This document shows positions 1-8,937 of a stretch of 64,000 bases of DNA, piece by piece (within the stretch, counting starts at the first letter, position 1; each line of letters opens with the position of its first letter). A model generated the notes under the pieces. The model saw nothing but the letters and a program-made list of their open reading frames with translations. It was not told the origin of the DNA and made no database searches. The DNA comes from Aquabacter spiritensis (lineage in GTDB: Bacteria; Pseudomonadota; Alphaproteobacteria; Rhizobiales; Xanthobacteraceae), in the NCBI RefSeq assembly GCF_004346185.1, contig NZ_SMAI01000010.1:62001-126000 (forward strand), given 5' to 3'. Made by a program: the position numbers and the translations under genes.

Positions 1-173
1 TCGCGGTCGCGGTCGACAGCGCGGAAGTGGAGCGCCTCATCGCTGCGCGGATCGCGGCGCGCAAGGCACGCGACTTCGCGACCGCCGATCAAATCCGCGA
101 GCAACTCGTCGCGCAGGGGGTGGTCCTGATGGACAATAAGGACGGAACCACGAGCTGGGAGGTGTCGCGATGA
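1..173 (+). CDS. cysS: Cysteinyl-tRNA synthetase, C-terminal fragment (cut by window edge)
   Basis: The open frame entering the window at base 3 runs for 56 codons to a TGA at 171-173. Its last residues (VERLIAARIAARKARDF, then ADQIREQL, then a GTTSWE-like ending) match the C-terminal helical tail of bacterial CysRS, the enzyme that charges tRNA-Cys. The catalytic HIGH and KMSKS regions lie outside the window. The next gene starts with an ATG at 170, so the two overlap as ATGA and are probably translationally coupled. The family assignment rests on this tail only, but the pattern is characteristic. Confidence 0.85.
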   Translation, partial: AVAVDSAEVERLIAARIAARKARDFATADQIREQLVAQGVVLMDNKDGTTSWEVSR

Positions 174-691
174 GGGCCGCCAATTCCAACGCGCCCGCCA
201 CGCCGGCGGCGCTGCGTCCGTTCCTGCCGTCGGATACCGCGCGTCTCGCGGCGATCTTCCGCGCCGCCGTGCACGAACTGACCGGCGAAGATTACGACAC
301 CGACCAGCAGGAGGCCTGGGCCGCCGCGGCGGACGACGAGGCGGCGTTCGGCGCGCGCCTGTCGCAGCATCTGACGCTGGTCGCCGTCCGCGACGGCGAG
401 ACGGTCGGTTTTCTCACGCTCAAGGACAACAGCGTGATCGATCTGTTCTACGTGGCGCCGGCCGTCGCCGGCAGCGGGGTCGGCGCGGTGCTCTGCGGGG
501 CCGCCGAGACCCTGGCGAAGGCGCGGGGCACCAAGGCGCTCGGCGTCGATGCCAGCGACACCGCCCTCGGCTTCTTCCAGAAGCGCGGCTATGTCCCGCA
601 GCGTCGCAACACCGTGCCGCGCGGCGATGTCTGGCTGGCGAACACGACCTTGACCAAGCCGCTCGACGCCGCGCCGGAGATCGTGTCGTGA
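170..691 (+). CDS. GNAT-family N-acetyltransferase
   Basis: A 173-residue protein with the GNAT fold that transfers an acetyl group from acetyl-CoA to an unknown amine. The N-terminal part (about residues 16-60) has the LRPFLPSDTARLAAIFRAAV pattern of strand 1 and helix 1. The acetyl-CoA-binding segment at about residues 90-125 reads VIDLFYVAPAVAGSGVGAVL; the usual pyrophosphate motif (Q/R)xxGxG/A appears as GSGVGA. Near the C-terminus, ALGFFQKRGYVP is the typical final helix and strand. It overlaps cysS by ATGA and the following citramalate synthase gene by GTGA. The substrate cannot be predicted from sequence. Confidence 0.85.
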   Translation: MRAANSNAPATPAALRPFLPSDTARLAAIFRAAVHELTGEDYDTDQQEAWAAAADDEAAFGARLSQHLTLVAVRDGETVGFLTLKDNSVIDLFYVAPAVAGSGVGAVLCGAAETLAKARGTKALGVDASDTALGFFQKRGYVPQRRNTVPRGDVWLANTTLTKPLDAAPEIVS

Positions 692-2340
692 ACGCCGCGC
701 TGGATGTGTCGCCCGGCGGTGCCGGGGGCGCGGGGGCGACGATGCCGCAGAAAGAACGACTCTATCTCTTCGACACCACGCTGCGCGACGGCGCGCAGAC
801 CCATGGCGTCGATTTCACGCTGCCCGACAAGCTCAGGGTCATGGCCCTGCTCGACGCGGTCGGAGTCGATTATATCGAGGCGGGCTATCCCGGCGCCAAT
901 CCGCAGGATTCCGCCCTGTTCGCGCAGACGCACCCGGCCAAGGCCAAAATCACGGCCTTCGGCATGACCAAGCGTGCGGGTCGCTCGGCAGCGAACGATC
1001 CCGGGGTCGCCGCGCTGCTGGCGGCCAAGGCGGATGCGATCTGCTTCGTGGCCAAGGCCTCGGCCTATCAGGTGCGGGTCGCGCTCGAGATCAGCGAAGA
1101 GGAGAACATCGCCTCGATCCGCGAGAGTGTCGCCGCCGCCTGCGCCGCCGGTCGGGAGGCGATGGTCGATTGCGAGCATTTCTTCGACGGCTATAAGGAA
1201 AAGCGCACCTTCGCCTTGGCCTGCGCCCGCGCCGCCTACGAGGCAGGGGCACGCTGGGTGGTCCTGTGCGACACCAATGGCGGGACGCTGCCGCACGAGA
1301 TCGAGGCGATCATCGCCGATGTGCTGACGGTCGTGCCGGGCGATCATCTCGGCATCCACGCCCATAACGATACCGAGCAGGCCGTGGCGAACTCGCTCGC
1401 CGCCGTGCGGGCCGGCGTGCGTCAGATCCAGGGCACCTTGAACGGGCTCGGTGAGCGCTGCGGCAATGCCAATCTCTGTTCTCTGATCCCGACCTTGCTG
1501 TTGAAGCCGGATTTCGCCGCGCGCTTCGATCTCGGCGTGGGGCCGGAGCAGCTCGCCGATCTCACCCATGTCTCGCGCACGCTCGACGAAATGCTGAACC
1601 GCGCGCCGAACCGTCACGCCCCCTATGTCGGGGAGAGTGCGTTCGCCACAAAAGCCGGCATCCACGCATCGGCCATCCTGAAGGATCCCGCCACCTACGA
1701 GCACGTCGCGCCCGAGCAGGTGGGCAATCGGCGGCGGGTGATGGTGTCGGATCAGGCGGGCCGCTCGAACGTGATCGCCGAGCTCGAACGCCTGGGGGTC
1801 GATATCGACCGCAAGGATCCGCGCCTCGCCCGCCTGCTGGACGAGGTCAAGCAGCGCGAGGCGCTGGGCTATTCCTACGAAGCTGCGGATGCTTCCTTCG
1901 CTTTGCTCGCGCGCCGGATGCTCGGCACCGTACCGGACTATTTCCAGGTCGAGCGGTTCAGCGTGAACGTGGAGCGCCGCTTCAATGCGCGCGGGGAGAT
2001 GACCACGGTGGCCGAAGCCATCGTCAAGGTGAACGTCCATGGCGAGGTGCTGATTTCCGCCGCCGAGGGCAACGGGCCAGTGAATGCGCTCGATGTCGCC
2101 TTGCGCAAGGATCTCGGCCGCTATCAGCCGTTCATTTCTGGACTGCGCCTGACCGACTACCGGGTGCGCATCCTCGACGGGGGCACCGAGGCGATCACCC
2201 GGGTGCTGATCGAGAGCGCGGATGAGACCGGGGCGCGCTGGTCGACGGTCGGGGTGTCGCCCAACATCATCGACGCGTCGTTCGAGGCGCTGATCGATTC
2301 GATCACCTGGAAGCTGCTGACGGCGGGCGCTCCGAAATAG
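688..2340 (+). CDS. cimA: (R)-citramalate synthase
   Basis: This 550-residue enzyme should condense pyruvate and acetyl-CoA to (R)-citramalate, the first step of threonine-independent isoleucine synthesis. The catalytic HMGL-like barrel starts with LFDTTLRDGAQTHGVDF (about residues 27-43), the metal- and substrate-binding signature of the isopropylmalate/citramalate synthase family. HIHAHNDTEQAVANS-type metal ligands lie near residue 225 and GTLNGLGERCGNANL follows. The C-terminal third is a LeuA-type regulatory domain. The length matches the TIGR00977 type rather than shorter archaeal CimA. The GTG start overlaps the previous stop; an internal ATG at 742 (MPQKERLYLF) is a plausible alternative. 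2-isopropylmalate synthase is the alternative assignment, but the domain layout and length favour CimA. Confidence 0.88.
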   Translation: MNAALDVSPGGAGGAGATMPQKERLYLFDTTLRDGAQTHGVDFTLPDKLRVMALLDAVGVDYIEAGYPGANPQDSALFAQTHPAKAKITAFGMTKRAGRSAANDPGVAALLAAKADAICFVAKASAYQVRVALEISEEENIASIRESVAAACAAGREAMVDCEHFFDGYKEKRTFALACARAAYEAGARWVVLCDTNGGTLPHEIEAIIADVLTVVPGDHLGIHAHNDTEQAVANSLAAVRAGVRQIQGTLNGLGERCGNANLCSLIPTLLLKPDFAARFDLGVGPEQLADLTHVSRTLDEMLNRAPNRHAPYVGESAFATKAGIHASAILKDPATYEHVAPEQVGNRRRVMVSDQAGRSNVIAELERLGVDIDRKDPRLARLLDEVKQREALGYSYEAADASFALLARRMLGTVPDYFQVERFSVNVERRFNARGEMTTVAEAIVKVNVHGEVLISAAEGNGPVNALDVALRKDLGRYQPFISGLRLTDYRVRILDGGTEAITRVLIESADETGARWSTVGVSPNIIDASFEALIDSITWKLLTAGAPK

Positions 2341-2349
2341 GGGCGTCGC

Positions 2350-2961
2350 TCACATTTTCTCGATCGCGACCTGCGGCGCGGGACCGCGAATCTGGGTCTC
2401 GGCCATGCCGGCGACGGCAGCCTGCAGCATGGGCAGGATGTCCGCGACGGCGTCGGCCACCAGGACGTCGACGGGCGTCGTCTCGCGGATGAAGCCGCTG
2501 TCGCGCATGTGATCGATCAAGGCGAGGAGCGGATTCCAGAAGCCGTCGATATTGGCGACCAGGATCGGCTTGCGGTGACGGCCGAGTTGCGCCCAGGTCA
2601 TCTGCTCGACCAGTTCCTCCAGGGTGCCGACCCCGCCCGGAAGGGCCACGAAAGCGTCCGCGCGCTCGAACATCAGCTTTTTGCGCGCGTGCATGTCCTC
2701 GGTCACGATCATCTCTGCGGCGTAGCCGAAGGCGCGCTCGCGCGACATCAGGAAGTGCGGGATGATTCCCGTGACCTGTCCGCCATTCTGAGCGACGGCC
2801 GCGGCCACTTCACCCATCAGGCCGATCCCGCCGCCGCCATAGACGAGCCGCACGCCGCTTGCGGCCAGGATCTGTCCGAATTGCCGTGCGGCAGCGGTGA
2901 ATTGCGGGTCGGCTCCTCGCGAGGAGCCGCAATAGACGCAGATGCTCTCGATGCGGGCCAT
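2350..2961 (-). CDS. LOG-family nucleoside 5'-monophosphate phosphoribohydrolase
   Basis: A 203-residue protein of the TIGR00730/LOG (Lonely guy) family, which cleaves nucleoside monophosphates such as cytokinin riboside monophosphates to the base plus ribose 5-phosphate. The N-terminus ICVYCGSSRGADPQF and the central PGGVGTLEELVEQMTW contain the diagnostic PGGxGTxxE motif. The start chosen is ATG 2961, which puts the CVYCGSS motif close to the N-terminus as in relatives; an upstream ATG at 2988 adds nine residues. It is transcribed away from the arsR-exporter pair across a short intergenic region that holds a large palindrome. Its physiological substrate in bacteria is often unknown. Confidence 0.87.
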   Translation of the reverse strand: MARIESICVYCGSSRGADPQFTAAARQFGQILAASGVRLVYGGGGIGLMGEVAAAVAQNGGQVTGIIPHFLMSRERAFGYAAEMIVTEDMHARKKLMFERADAFVALPGGVGTLEELVEQMTWAQLGRHRKPILVANIDGFWNPLLALIDHMRDSGFIRETTPVDVLVADAVADILPMLQAAVAGMAETQIRGPAPQVAIEKM

Positions 2962-3100
2962 GGGCGCAAGTCTATCAGTTTTGTGCATCGCGTCACGAGC
3001 CACCTTCGGGTTTCCCCACCTCGGCAATTGGCCTTGGAGTCGGCGACGTCGGAATGACGCGCCTCGACGACAACGCGGGAGACTTGTTCGCGATCCAACC

Positions 3101-3123
3101 ATCGTCTATCGTCGATAGACGAT
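3101..3123. promoter_or_regulatory. Perfect 23-bp palindrome, probable ArsR operator
   Basis: Arms ATCGTCTATCG and CGATAGACGAT (11 bp each, perfect) flank a single central T. The right arm ends inside the ATG start (3122-3124) of the downstream ArsR-family gene. Long dyads over the promoter or start of their own gene are the usual operator layout in the ArsR/SmtB family, so autoregulation is likely. It also lies in the divergent region in front of the LOG gene. Binding is inferred, not shown. Confidence 0.75.
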
Positions 3124-3451
3124 GAATATCCTGCCCATGGACCCGTCCGCCTCTGCGCGCCTCGCCGTGCAACTGAAAGCGCTCGCCCATCCGGCGCGGC
3201 TCAAGGTGCTTGCGCATCTGGCGCGTAGCCGGACCTGCCAGTGCGGTGCGATCGTCGCCGGGCTGCCCCTGGCGCAATCGACCGTGTCCCAACATATAAG
3301 GATCCTGTGCGACGCGGGCTTGGTGCGGGGGAGCGAGAGCCCGCGCGCGTGCTATTGCATCGACCGCGACGCGCTGGCTGCGCTGCGACGGGATCTCGAT
3401 GCGCTGTTCGAGGCCTTCGCCCAAGAGTGTTCGGCGGGGCCTGAGATTTAA
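3122..3451 (+). CDS. ArsR/SmtB-family metal(loid)-responsive repressor
   Basis: A 109-residue winged-helix protein. It has the family helix ALAHPARLKVLAHLA (about residues 20-34), a recognition helix LAQSTVSQHIRILCDAGLV and a wing. The TCQC pair (about residues 38-41) sits where As(III)/Cd(II) sensors carry the CxC site on helix alpha-3 (compare ELCVCDL of classical ArsR), and further cysteines lie at ILCDAG and ACYC. It therefore probably derepresses on thiophilic metal binding. An ABC exporter follows after 7 bases, presumably its main target. No Shine-Dalgarno is visible before ATG 3122 or before the alternative ATG 3137, and the operator-like palindrome overlaps the first of these, so a leaderless message or the later start is possible. 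Confidence 0.88.
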   Translation: MNILPMDPSASARLAVQLKALAHPARLKVLAHLARSRTCQCGAIVAGLPLAQSTVSQHIRILCDAGLVRGSESPRACYCIDRDALAALRRDLDALFEAFAQECSAGPEI

Positions 3452-3458
3452 GGGTCGC

Positions 3459-5441
3459 ATGTCCAATCCTCTTCTCCCCGGTGCCGAGACCGGCGCGTCG
3501 CGCGCGCCTGCGCGGCACACTTTCCGGGCTGTCGCCTCCGCGCGCGGCGCCCTTGTCGGCACCATCGCCGCGCTGTGGCCCTATCTCTGGCCGCTTGGGC
3601 GGGAAGATCTGCGGCGGCGCGTCGTCGCGACCCTGCTGCTGCTGTTCCTCGCCAAATTCGCCACCCTCTCCGTGCCCTTTTTCTTCAAATGGGCGACCGA
3701 CGCGCTCGCCAGCATGCCGGACGGGCAGGCCGACCCGGAGTTTGCGTGGCTTCTGGCGGCGCCGGTTCTGCTTACCCTCGCTTATGGCGGGACGCGCATC
3801 CTGATGGCGGCCGTCACGCAATTGCGCGACGGGATGTTCGCCAAGGTGGCGCTGCACGCGGTCCGCAAGCTCGCTCTGGAAACCTTCGACCACATGCACG
3901 CCCTCTCGCTGCGCTTCCACCTGGAGCGCAAGACCGGCGGGCTGACGCGCGTGCTGGAGCGGGCCCGGGAGGGCATCGAGACGATCGTGCGCATGCTGGT
4001 GCTCCAGCTCGCCCCGACCATCGTGGAACTCGTCCTGGTGATGGGGGTGCTCGCCTTCGCCTTCGACTGGCGCTACGTGGCGGCGGTTGGCGCGACGGTG
4101 GTGCTCTATACCTGGTTCACCTATGTCGCGAGCGAGTGGCGCATTTCGATCCGCCGCGACATGAACGAGAGCGATACCGAGGCGACGACCAAGGCGGTCG
4201 ACAGCCTGCTGAATTACGAGACGGTGAAATATTTCGGCGCCGATCGGTGGGAGAGCGCGCGCTACGACTCATCCATTGCGCGCTACGAGGCCGCCACGGT
4301 GCGGACCTTCACCTCGCTCGCCTGGCTGAATGCGGGTCAGGCGGTGATCTTCACGCTCGGCCTGACGGCCGTGATGGTGCTCGCCGCCTTCGACGTGCGC
4401 GCGGGGCGGCAGAGCGTCGGCGCCTTCGTCATGGTCAATGCCATGATGATCCAGCTTTACCAGCCGCTGAACTTCCTCGGCATGATCTATCGCGAGATCA
4501 AGCAGGCGATCGTCGACATCGAGGCCATGTTCGCCGTGCTCTCCCGCGATCCCGAGATCGAGGATCGGCCCGGTGCGCCTGCATTGGTCGTGCACGGTGG
4601 AACGGTCCGCTTCGAGAACGTGCACTTCTCCTATGAAAGCGCGCGGGAAATCCTGAAGGGGATTTCGTTCGAGGTCCCCGCCGGGCGCACCGTCGCGATC
4701 GTCGGCCCTTCGGGCGCGGGCAAGAGCACGATTTCGCGTCTGCTGTTCCGCTTCTACGACGTTTCGTCCGGCCGCATCACGATCGACGGACAGGACATTC
4801 GCGGCGTCACCCAGGAGAGCCTGCGGGCCGCCATCGGCATGGTTCCCCAGGACACGGTGCTGTTCAACGATACCATCGGCTACAATATCCGCTATGGCCG
4901 GCCGGCGGCGAGCGAGGCGGAGGTGGAGGCCGCGGCCAGCCTCGCCCAGATCGACGGCTTCATCCGCGCCACGCCAAACGGCTTCAAGACGCAGGTCGGC
5001 GAGCGCGGCCTCAAGCTATCCGGTGGCGAGAAGCAGCGGATCGCCATCGCTCGGACCATTCTGAAGGCGCCGCCGGTGCTGATCCTCGACGAGGCGACAT
5101 CCGCGCTGGACAGCCATACCGAAAAGGAAATCCAGGACGCGCTGGACCGTGTCTCGCGCGGGCGGACCACCCTGGTGATCGCGCACCGCCTGTCGACCGT
5201 GGTCGGGGCGGATGAAATCCTGGTTCTGGCCAAGGGCGAGATCGCAGAGCGCGGAACCCATGCCGAACTCATCGGGCGGGGCGGGCTCTATGCCGCCCTC
5301 TGGCACCGCCAGCGCGAGGCGGATGACGCTAGGGAAAAGCTCCGCGCAGAGGCCGAGGACGCCCAACTGTCGGAGGCACCAGACAATTTGCCGCTGGGCA
5401 CGGCGTCGACTTCGTTGCCGGAGCCTTCCGCGGCGTGGTAG
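3459..5441 (+). CDS. ATM1/HMT1-type ABC exporter (fused membrane and ATPase domains)
   Basis: A 660-residue half-transporter of the Atm1/HMT1 group, which exports glutathione-type thiol or metal-thiol conjugates across the inner membrane. The transmembrane region spans about residues 30-345, and the cytoplasmic part includes the NYETVKYFGAD segment typical of Atm1 proteins. The ATPase domain has Walker A GPSGAGKS, signature LSGGEKQRIAIAR and Walker B VLILDEATSALDS, then the switch His in VIAHRLS. The start is ATG 3459 with AGGG just upstream; the frame is open further back but overlaps arsR. Its position directly after an ArsR sensor with a CxC site suggests a role in heavy-metal or metalloid tolerance, although housekeeping Fe-S precursor export is the alternative known for the family. 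Confidence 0.9.
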   Translation: MSNPLLPGAETGASRAPARHTFRAVASARGALVGTIAALWPYLWPLGREDLRRRVVATLLLLFLAKFATLSVPFFFKWATDALASMPDGQADPEFAWLLAAPVLLTLAYGGTRILMAAVTQLRDGMFAKVALHAVRKLALETFDHMHALSLRFHLERKTGGLTRVLERAREGIETIVRMLVLQLAPTIVELVLVMGVLAFAFDWRYVAAVGATVVLYTWFTYVASEWRISIRRDMNESDTEATTKAVDSLLNYETVKYFGADRWESARYDSSIARYEAATVRTFTSLAWLNAGQAVIFTLGLTAVMVLAAFDVRAGRQSVGAFVMVNAMMIQLYQPLNFLGMIYREIKQAIVDIEAMFAVLSRDPEIEDRPGAPALVVHGGTVRFENVHFSYESAREILKGISFEVPAGRTVAIVGPSGAGKSTISRLLFRFYDVSSGRITIDGQDIRGVTQESLRAAIGMVPQDTVLFNDTIGYNIRYGRPAASEAEVEAAASLAQIDGFIRATPNGFKTQVGERGLKLSGGEKQRIAIARTILKAPPVLILDEATSALDSHTEKEIQDALDRVSRGRTTLVIAHRLSTVVGADEILVLAKGEIAERGTHAELIGRGGLYAALWHRQREADDAREKLRAEAEDAQLSEAPDNLPLGTASTSLPEPSAAW

Positions 5442-5483
5442 CGGTTCGGTACTCTTCGATGCTGGATCCAAAGGCCACGCTGC

Positions 5484-7226
5484 GTGCTCGGCGACCTTTA
5501 TTTGACCTCCGAGTCTCAGGCCCCGAAGCTCAAGCTCGCGCTGCTCGTCGACGACCTGCATTTGCAGGCTGTCTTCGCGGAAGCGATCGATCACATTCGG
5601 GCGAGTTCCTTCGCCGAGATCGTTCTGGTGGTCCGGAACGGGGCGCCGGCGTCTGGCAAAAGCGGGTCGGCCTCTCTGGCGTCCCGCGCGGCGAAATTCG
5701 TGCGCAGTCCGAAACTGCGCCACGCCATCGTCTATGCGCTTTACGTGAAGTTCGACGCCTGGCGCACCTATAAAGCGGACCTCGATCCGACCCGCTTGGT
5801 CGATTGCAGCCAGAGGCTCGCGGGTGTGGAGGAGATCCGCGTCGTGCCGGAGCAAAACGGCGCGGTGCACCGTTTTCCGCAGGCCGCCATCGACGCGATC
5901 CGTGCGCGCGACATCGACGTGATCGTACGCTTCGGATTCAACATCCTGAAGGGCGACATCCTGACCGCGGCGCGCTACGGCATCTGGTCGTTTCATCACG
6001 GTGACAACGACTTCTATCGCGGCCTGCCGCCTTATATGTGGGAACTGCTCGAGGACAATCCGCGCTGCGGCGCCATCCTCCAGATCCTCGGCGACGATCT
6101 CGACAACGGCCTGGTGCTCGCCAAGGGGCAATATGCCAGCGAGGGCGGGCTGTCCTTGTTTCGCAATCGCATCGCGCCCTATTGGGGGTCGGTCCATTTC
6201 CTGATCTGGAAGCTCAAGGAGCTGCATGAACGGGGCTTCGCCTTCCTCCAGGCGCGTGCGGTTCCGCCGGCGCCCTATCGCGGCCTGAGGCGACTTTACG
6301 GCAAGCCGCGAAACCGCGAGATGCTGGGCTGGCTCTGGCGAATGCTGAAGCGCAAGGTGCCGGACCGGTTTCCGCGCCGGGCGCTGCATTGGATGACCGC
6401 GATCCGCAGGCGGACGGCCGAGCCCGCGCTGCGGCCGGCCGCCCGCACCGCCGACCTTTCGGGCTTCCGGTTCATCATGGCGCCGAACGGACATTTCTAT
6501 GCCGATCCGTTTCTGTTCGCCCACGAAGGCCGCACATTCCTGTTCCTCGAAGATTTCTCCTATGCCGAGTCGCGCGGCGACATCGCCGTGATGGATGTGA
6601 CGGATGAGGTGCCGGACACGGCGCGGATCTGCCTCTCCACCGGATCGCATTTGTCCTATCCCTTCGTCTTCAGCCATGACGGCGCGATCTACATGATCCC
6701 GGAAAGCCTCGCGGCCGGTGAGGTCGCGCTCTACCGCGCCGAGGTCTTTCCGGACCGCTGGGTCAAGACGCACGTCCTGTTCCGCGGAGCCGTCGTCGAC
6801 ACGACGCCCTGGTTCGAGAACGGCGTCTGGTATTTTTTCGTCACCTTCATCGTGCCCGGCACCGAGGCGGTGGCGCTTCATCTGTTCATCGCGGACGGAC
6901 TGACCGAACCCTGGCGGCCGCACCCGGCAAGTCCCCTCTCGCACGATGTGCGCGATGCGCGGGGAGCCGGCCGCCTGTTCCGCCAAAACGGGGGGCTGTT
7001 CCGGCCTGCGCAGGACTGCTCGGGCACCTATGGGCGGGCGATCCGGGTGTTCCAGGTGGATGCGCTGACGCCGGACACCTATGCGGAGCATTTCGTGCTC
7101 GAGGTGGGGCCGGACGCGGTGCCCGATTTCGCCGATCGCCCAGCCGAAGGCATCCATACCTATGACGATGCGGGCGGCTTCGAGGTGATCGACGCCAAGT
7201 TCAAGTTGCCGGTGGGAAGCTTCTGA
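5484..7226 (+). CDS. Formyltransferase-fold / GINT1-like domain fusion of unknown function
   Basis: A 580-residue protein with two recognisable parts. Residues about 150-220 resemble the hydrolase/formyltransferase fold: [20 protein letters not shown], then a [12 protein letters not shown] segment like the RGxxP loop of methionyl-tRNA formyltransferase, then LDNG at the position of the catalytic Asp. The usual NxH pair reads SFH, so the Asn is replaced by Ser. From about residue 325 the [11 protein letters not shown]...FLFLED repeats (also [18 protein letters not shown]) match the beta-propeller-like N-terminal region of glucosamine inositolphosphorylceramide transferase 1 (GINT1), a glycosyltransferase-associated module. 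A sugar-modifying or envelope glycan role is possible but unproven. GTG 5484 is the start; no strong Shine-Dalgarno is visible. It lies between an ABC exporter and lipid genes. Confidence 0.7.
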   Translation: MLGDLYLTSESQAPKLKLALLVDDLHLQAVFAEAIDHIRASSFAEIVLVVRNGAPASGKSGSASLASRAAKFVRSPKLRHAIVYALYVKFDAWRTYKADLDPTRLVDCSQRLAGVEEIRVVPEQNGAVHRFPQAAIDAIRARDIDVIVRFGFNILKGDILTAARYGIWSFHHGDNDFYRGLPPYMWELLEDNPRCGAILQILGDDLDNGLVLAKGQYASEGGLSLFRNRIAPYWGSVHFLIWKLKELHERGFAFLQARAVPPAPYRGLRRLYGKPRNREMLGWLWRMLKRKVPDRFPRRALHWMTAIRRRTAEPALRPAARTADLSGFRFIMAPNGHFYADPFLFAHEGRTFLFLEDFSYAESRGDIAVMDVTDEVPDTARICLSTGSHLSYPFVFSHDGAIYMIPESLAAGEVALYRAEVFPDRWVKTHVLFRGAVVDTTPWFENGVWYFFVTFIVPGTEAVALHLFIADGLTEPWRPHPASPLSHDVRDARGAGRLFRQNGGLFRPAQDCSGTYGRAIRVFQVDALTPDTYAEHFVLEVGPDAVPDFADRPAEGIHTYDDAGGFEVIDAKFKLPVGSF

Positions 7227-7347
7227 CGGCTGGCAGGTGCGTGATTTGACGCCCCGGCGGGCGGGCTCTACCTATGCGACCGACGGGAGCTCGTCTCGAT
7301 CGGATCGCCTGCATCCGGCCGGACCGGCTCCGAAGGCGGAGCAGCGC

Positions 7348-8049
7348 GTGTCGGTCCTTGCCAGCATCAAAAAGAGCATCGTTCCCATCCACCGCGAAGG
7401 GTACCGGTTCATCGCGATCGCGGCGGCCGTCACGATCGGGCTTTTCCTGGTTTCGACCTTCTTCGGCATGATCGCACTCGGCCTGACGATCTGGACGGCC
7501 TTGTTCTTCCGCGATCCGCCCCGTGTCACGCCGCTGCGCGAGGGGCTGGTGGTCTCGCCGGCCGACGGTACGATCTCCCAGATCGCCCTGGTGACGCCGC
7601 CGCGCGAGCTCGACCTGTCCGACGTCCCGCTGCTGCGGGTTTCGATCTTCATGAACGTGTTCAACGTCCATGTGAACCGCGCGCCGGTGTCCGGCCGGAT
7701 CGAGCGCATCGCCTACAAGCCCGGCATCTTCCTCAATGCCGATCTCGACAAAGCGAGCGAGGACAATGAGCGCAACGGCCTGGTCTTCCGCACCGCCGCG
7801 GCCCGGATCGGCTGCGTCCAGATTGCGGGGCTGATCGCGCGGCGCATCGTGTGCTTCGTGCGGGAGGGCGAGGAGATCGGGGCCGGGGAGCGGTTCGGCC
7901 TGATCCGCTTCGGCTCGCGCGTCGACGTCTATTTGCCGACCGGCACGCATCTTCAGGTCGCCGAGGGGCAGATCGCGACCGCCGGGGAAACCGTGATCGC
8001 CGATTTGTCCATGCCCGGCGGGCGGGACACCGCCTTTCGGGTGAACTGA
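7348..8049 (+). CDS. psd: Phosphatidylserine decarboxylase proenzyme (short, archaeal/alphaproteobacterial type)
   Basis: This inner-membrane enzyme converts phosphatidylserine to phosphatidylethanolamine. The 233-residue product is the compact PSD-A type. It has an N-terminal hydrophobic segment ([15 protein letters not shown]) and the core motif [16 protein letters not shown]. The self-cleavage site is [11 protein letters not shown], where Gly189-Ser190 would split and Ser190 become the pyruvoyl prosthetic group. GTG 7348 is preferred because it follows a GGCGGAG element; an upstream GTG at 7237 would add 37 low-complexity residues. The phosphatidylserine synthase gene follows six bases later, so the pair forms the complete PE pathway from CDP-diacylglycerol. 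Confidence 0.92.
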   Translation: MSVLASIKKSIVPIHREGYRFIAIAAAVTIGLFLVSTFFGMIALGLTIWTALFFRDPPRVTPLREGLVVSPADGTISQIALVTPPRELDLSDVPLLRVSIFMNVFNVHVNRAPVSGRIERIAYKPGIFLNADLDKASEDNERNGLVFRTAAARIGCVQIAGLIARRIVCFVREGEEIGAGERFGLIRFGSRVDVYLPTGTHLQVAEGQIATAGETVIADLSMPGGRDTAFRVN

Positions 8050-8055
8050 ACCGCC

Positions 8056-8907
8056 ATGGCGCCGATGTTCCAACAATTCGATCCGGATGGCGAACCGCCG
8101 CGCGGTCTCGCCCGCTTCCGGCGGATTCCGATGCGCTTGCTTCTGCCCAATCTCGTCACGCTGATCGCCCTGTGTTCCGGCCTGACGGCCGTGCGCATGG
8201 CGATCGAGGGTCGCTTCGAGCTGGCGCTCGCCGCCATCGTCTTCGCCGCCCTTCTCGACGGGATCGACGGGCGTCTCGCGCGGGCGCTGAAGGGCACGTC
8301 GCGTTTCGGCGCCGAGCTCGACAGCCTGGCGGACTTCGTCAATTTCGGTTGCGCTCCCGCCCTCATCCTCTATCTCTGGGGCCTCGACCAAGTGGGGTCG
8401 ATGGGCTGGATCGCGGCCTTGATCTTCGCCATCTGCGCGGCGCTGCGCCTCGCGCGCTTCAACGTGATGCTGGACGACCCCGACCGCCCCGCCTTCACGG
8501 CGGACTTCTTCACCGGCGTGCCGGCGCCGGCCGGGGCGATCACGGTTCTGCTCCCCGTCTATCTCGAACTGCTCGGGGTCCCGCACGGCGCCGCCAATGC
8601 CCCGCTGGCTCTGATCTATTGCCTGGCGATCGGGGTCCTCATGATCTCGAAGGTGCCCGCCTGGTCCGGCAAGACGCTCGGCAAGCGCGTCCGCCGCGAC
8701 ATGGTGCTGCCCTTGTTTGTCCTGGTGGCGCTGTTCGCCGGCCTGCTCGCCAGCTATCCCTGGCTGGTCCTGACGGTGTGCAGCCTGATCTATCTGGCGG
8801 TCCTGCCGCTCTCCACCCTGCGTTATCGCCGCCTGATGGTCGCCTATCAGGCCGAGCGGGGCGCCGCTGTTTCCAATCCGCCGGACGCCGCCACGCCGTC
8901 GCAGTGA
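8056..8907 (+). CDS. pssA: CDP-diacylglycerol--serine O-phosphatidyltransferase
   Basis: A 283-residue multi-spanning membrane enzyme that makes phosphatidylserine from CDP-diacylglycerol and serine, feeding the decarboxylase encoded just upstream. The CDP-alcohol phosphotransferase motif DGxxAR-x8-GxxxDxxxD is visible as DGIDGRLARALKGTSRFGAE followed by LDSLAD (about residues 71-98). Six to eight hydrophobic helices follow. It is the membrane-integral type 2 enzyme, unlike the phospholipase D-like PssA of E. coli. It is operonic with psd. Confidence 0.92.
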   Translation: MAPMFQQFDPDGEPPRGLARFRRIPMRLLLPNLVTLIALCSGLTAVRMAIEGRFELALAAIVFAALLDGIDGRLARALKGTSRFGAELDSLADFVNFGCAPALILYLWGLDQVGSMGWIAALIFAICAALRLARFNVMLDDPDRPAFTADFFTGVPAPAGAITVLLPVYLELLGVPHGAANAPLALIYCLAIGVLMISKVPAWSGKTLGKRVRRDMVLPLFVLVALFAGLLASYPWLVLTVCSLIYLAVLPLSTLRYRRLMVAYQAERGAAVSNPPDAATPSQ

Positions 8908-8937
8908 ACCGCAAAGGCGTCGCTGCGTTGTTCAGCG

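Noticed and set aside
589-2040. 483-codon open frame antisense to cimA
   Set aside because: High-GC shadow of a clear family gene; no family motif in the translation.
5016-7157. 713-codon minus-strand frame
   Set aside because: Antisense to the ABC exporter and fusion protein; Arg/His-rich translation without domains.
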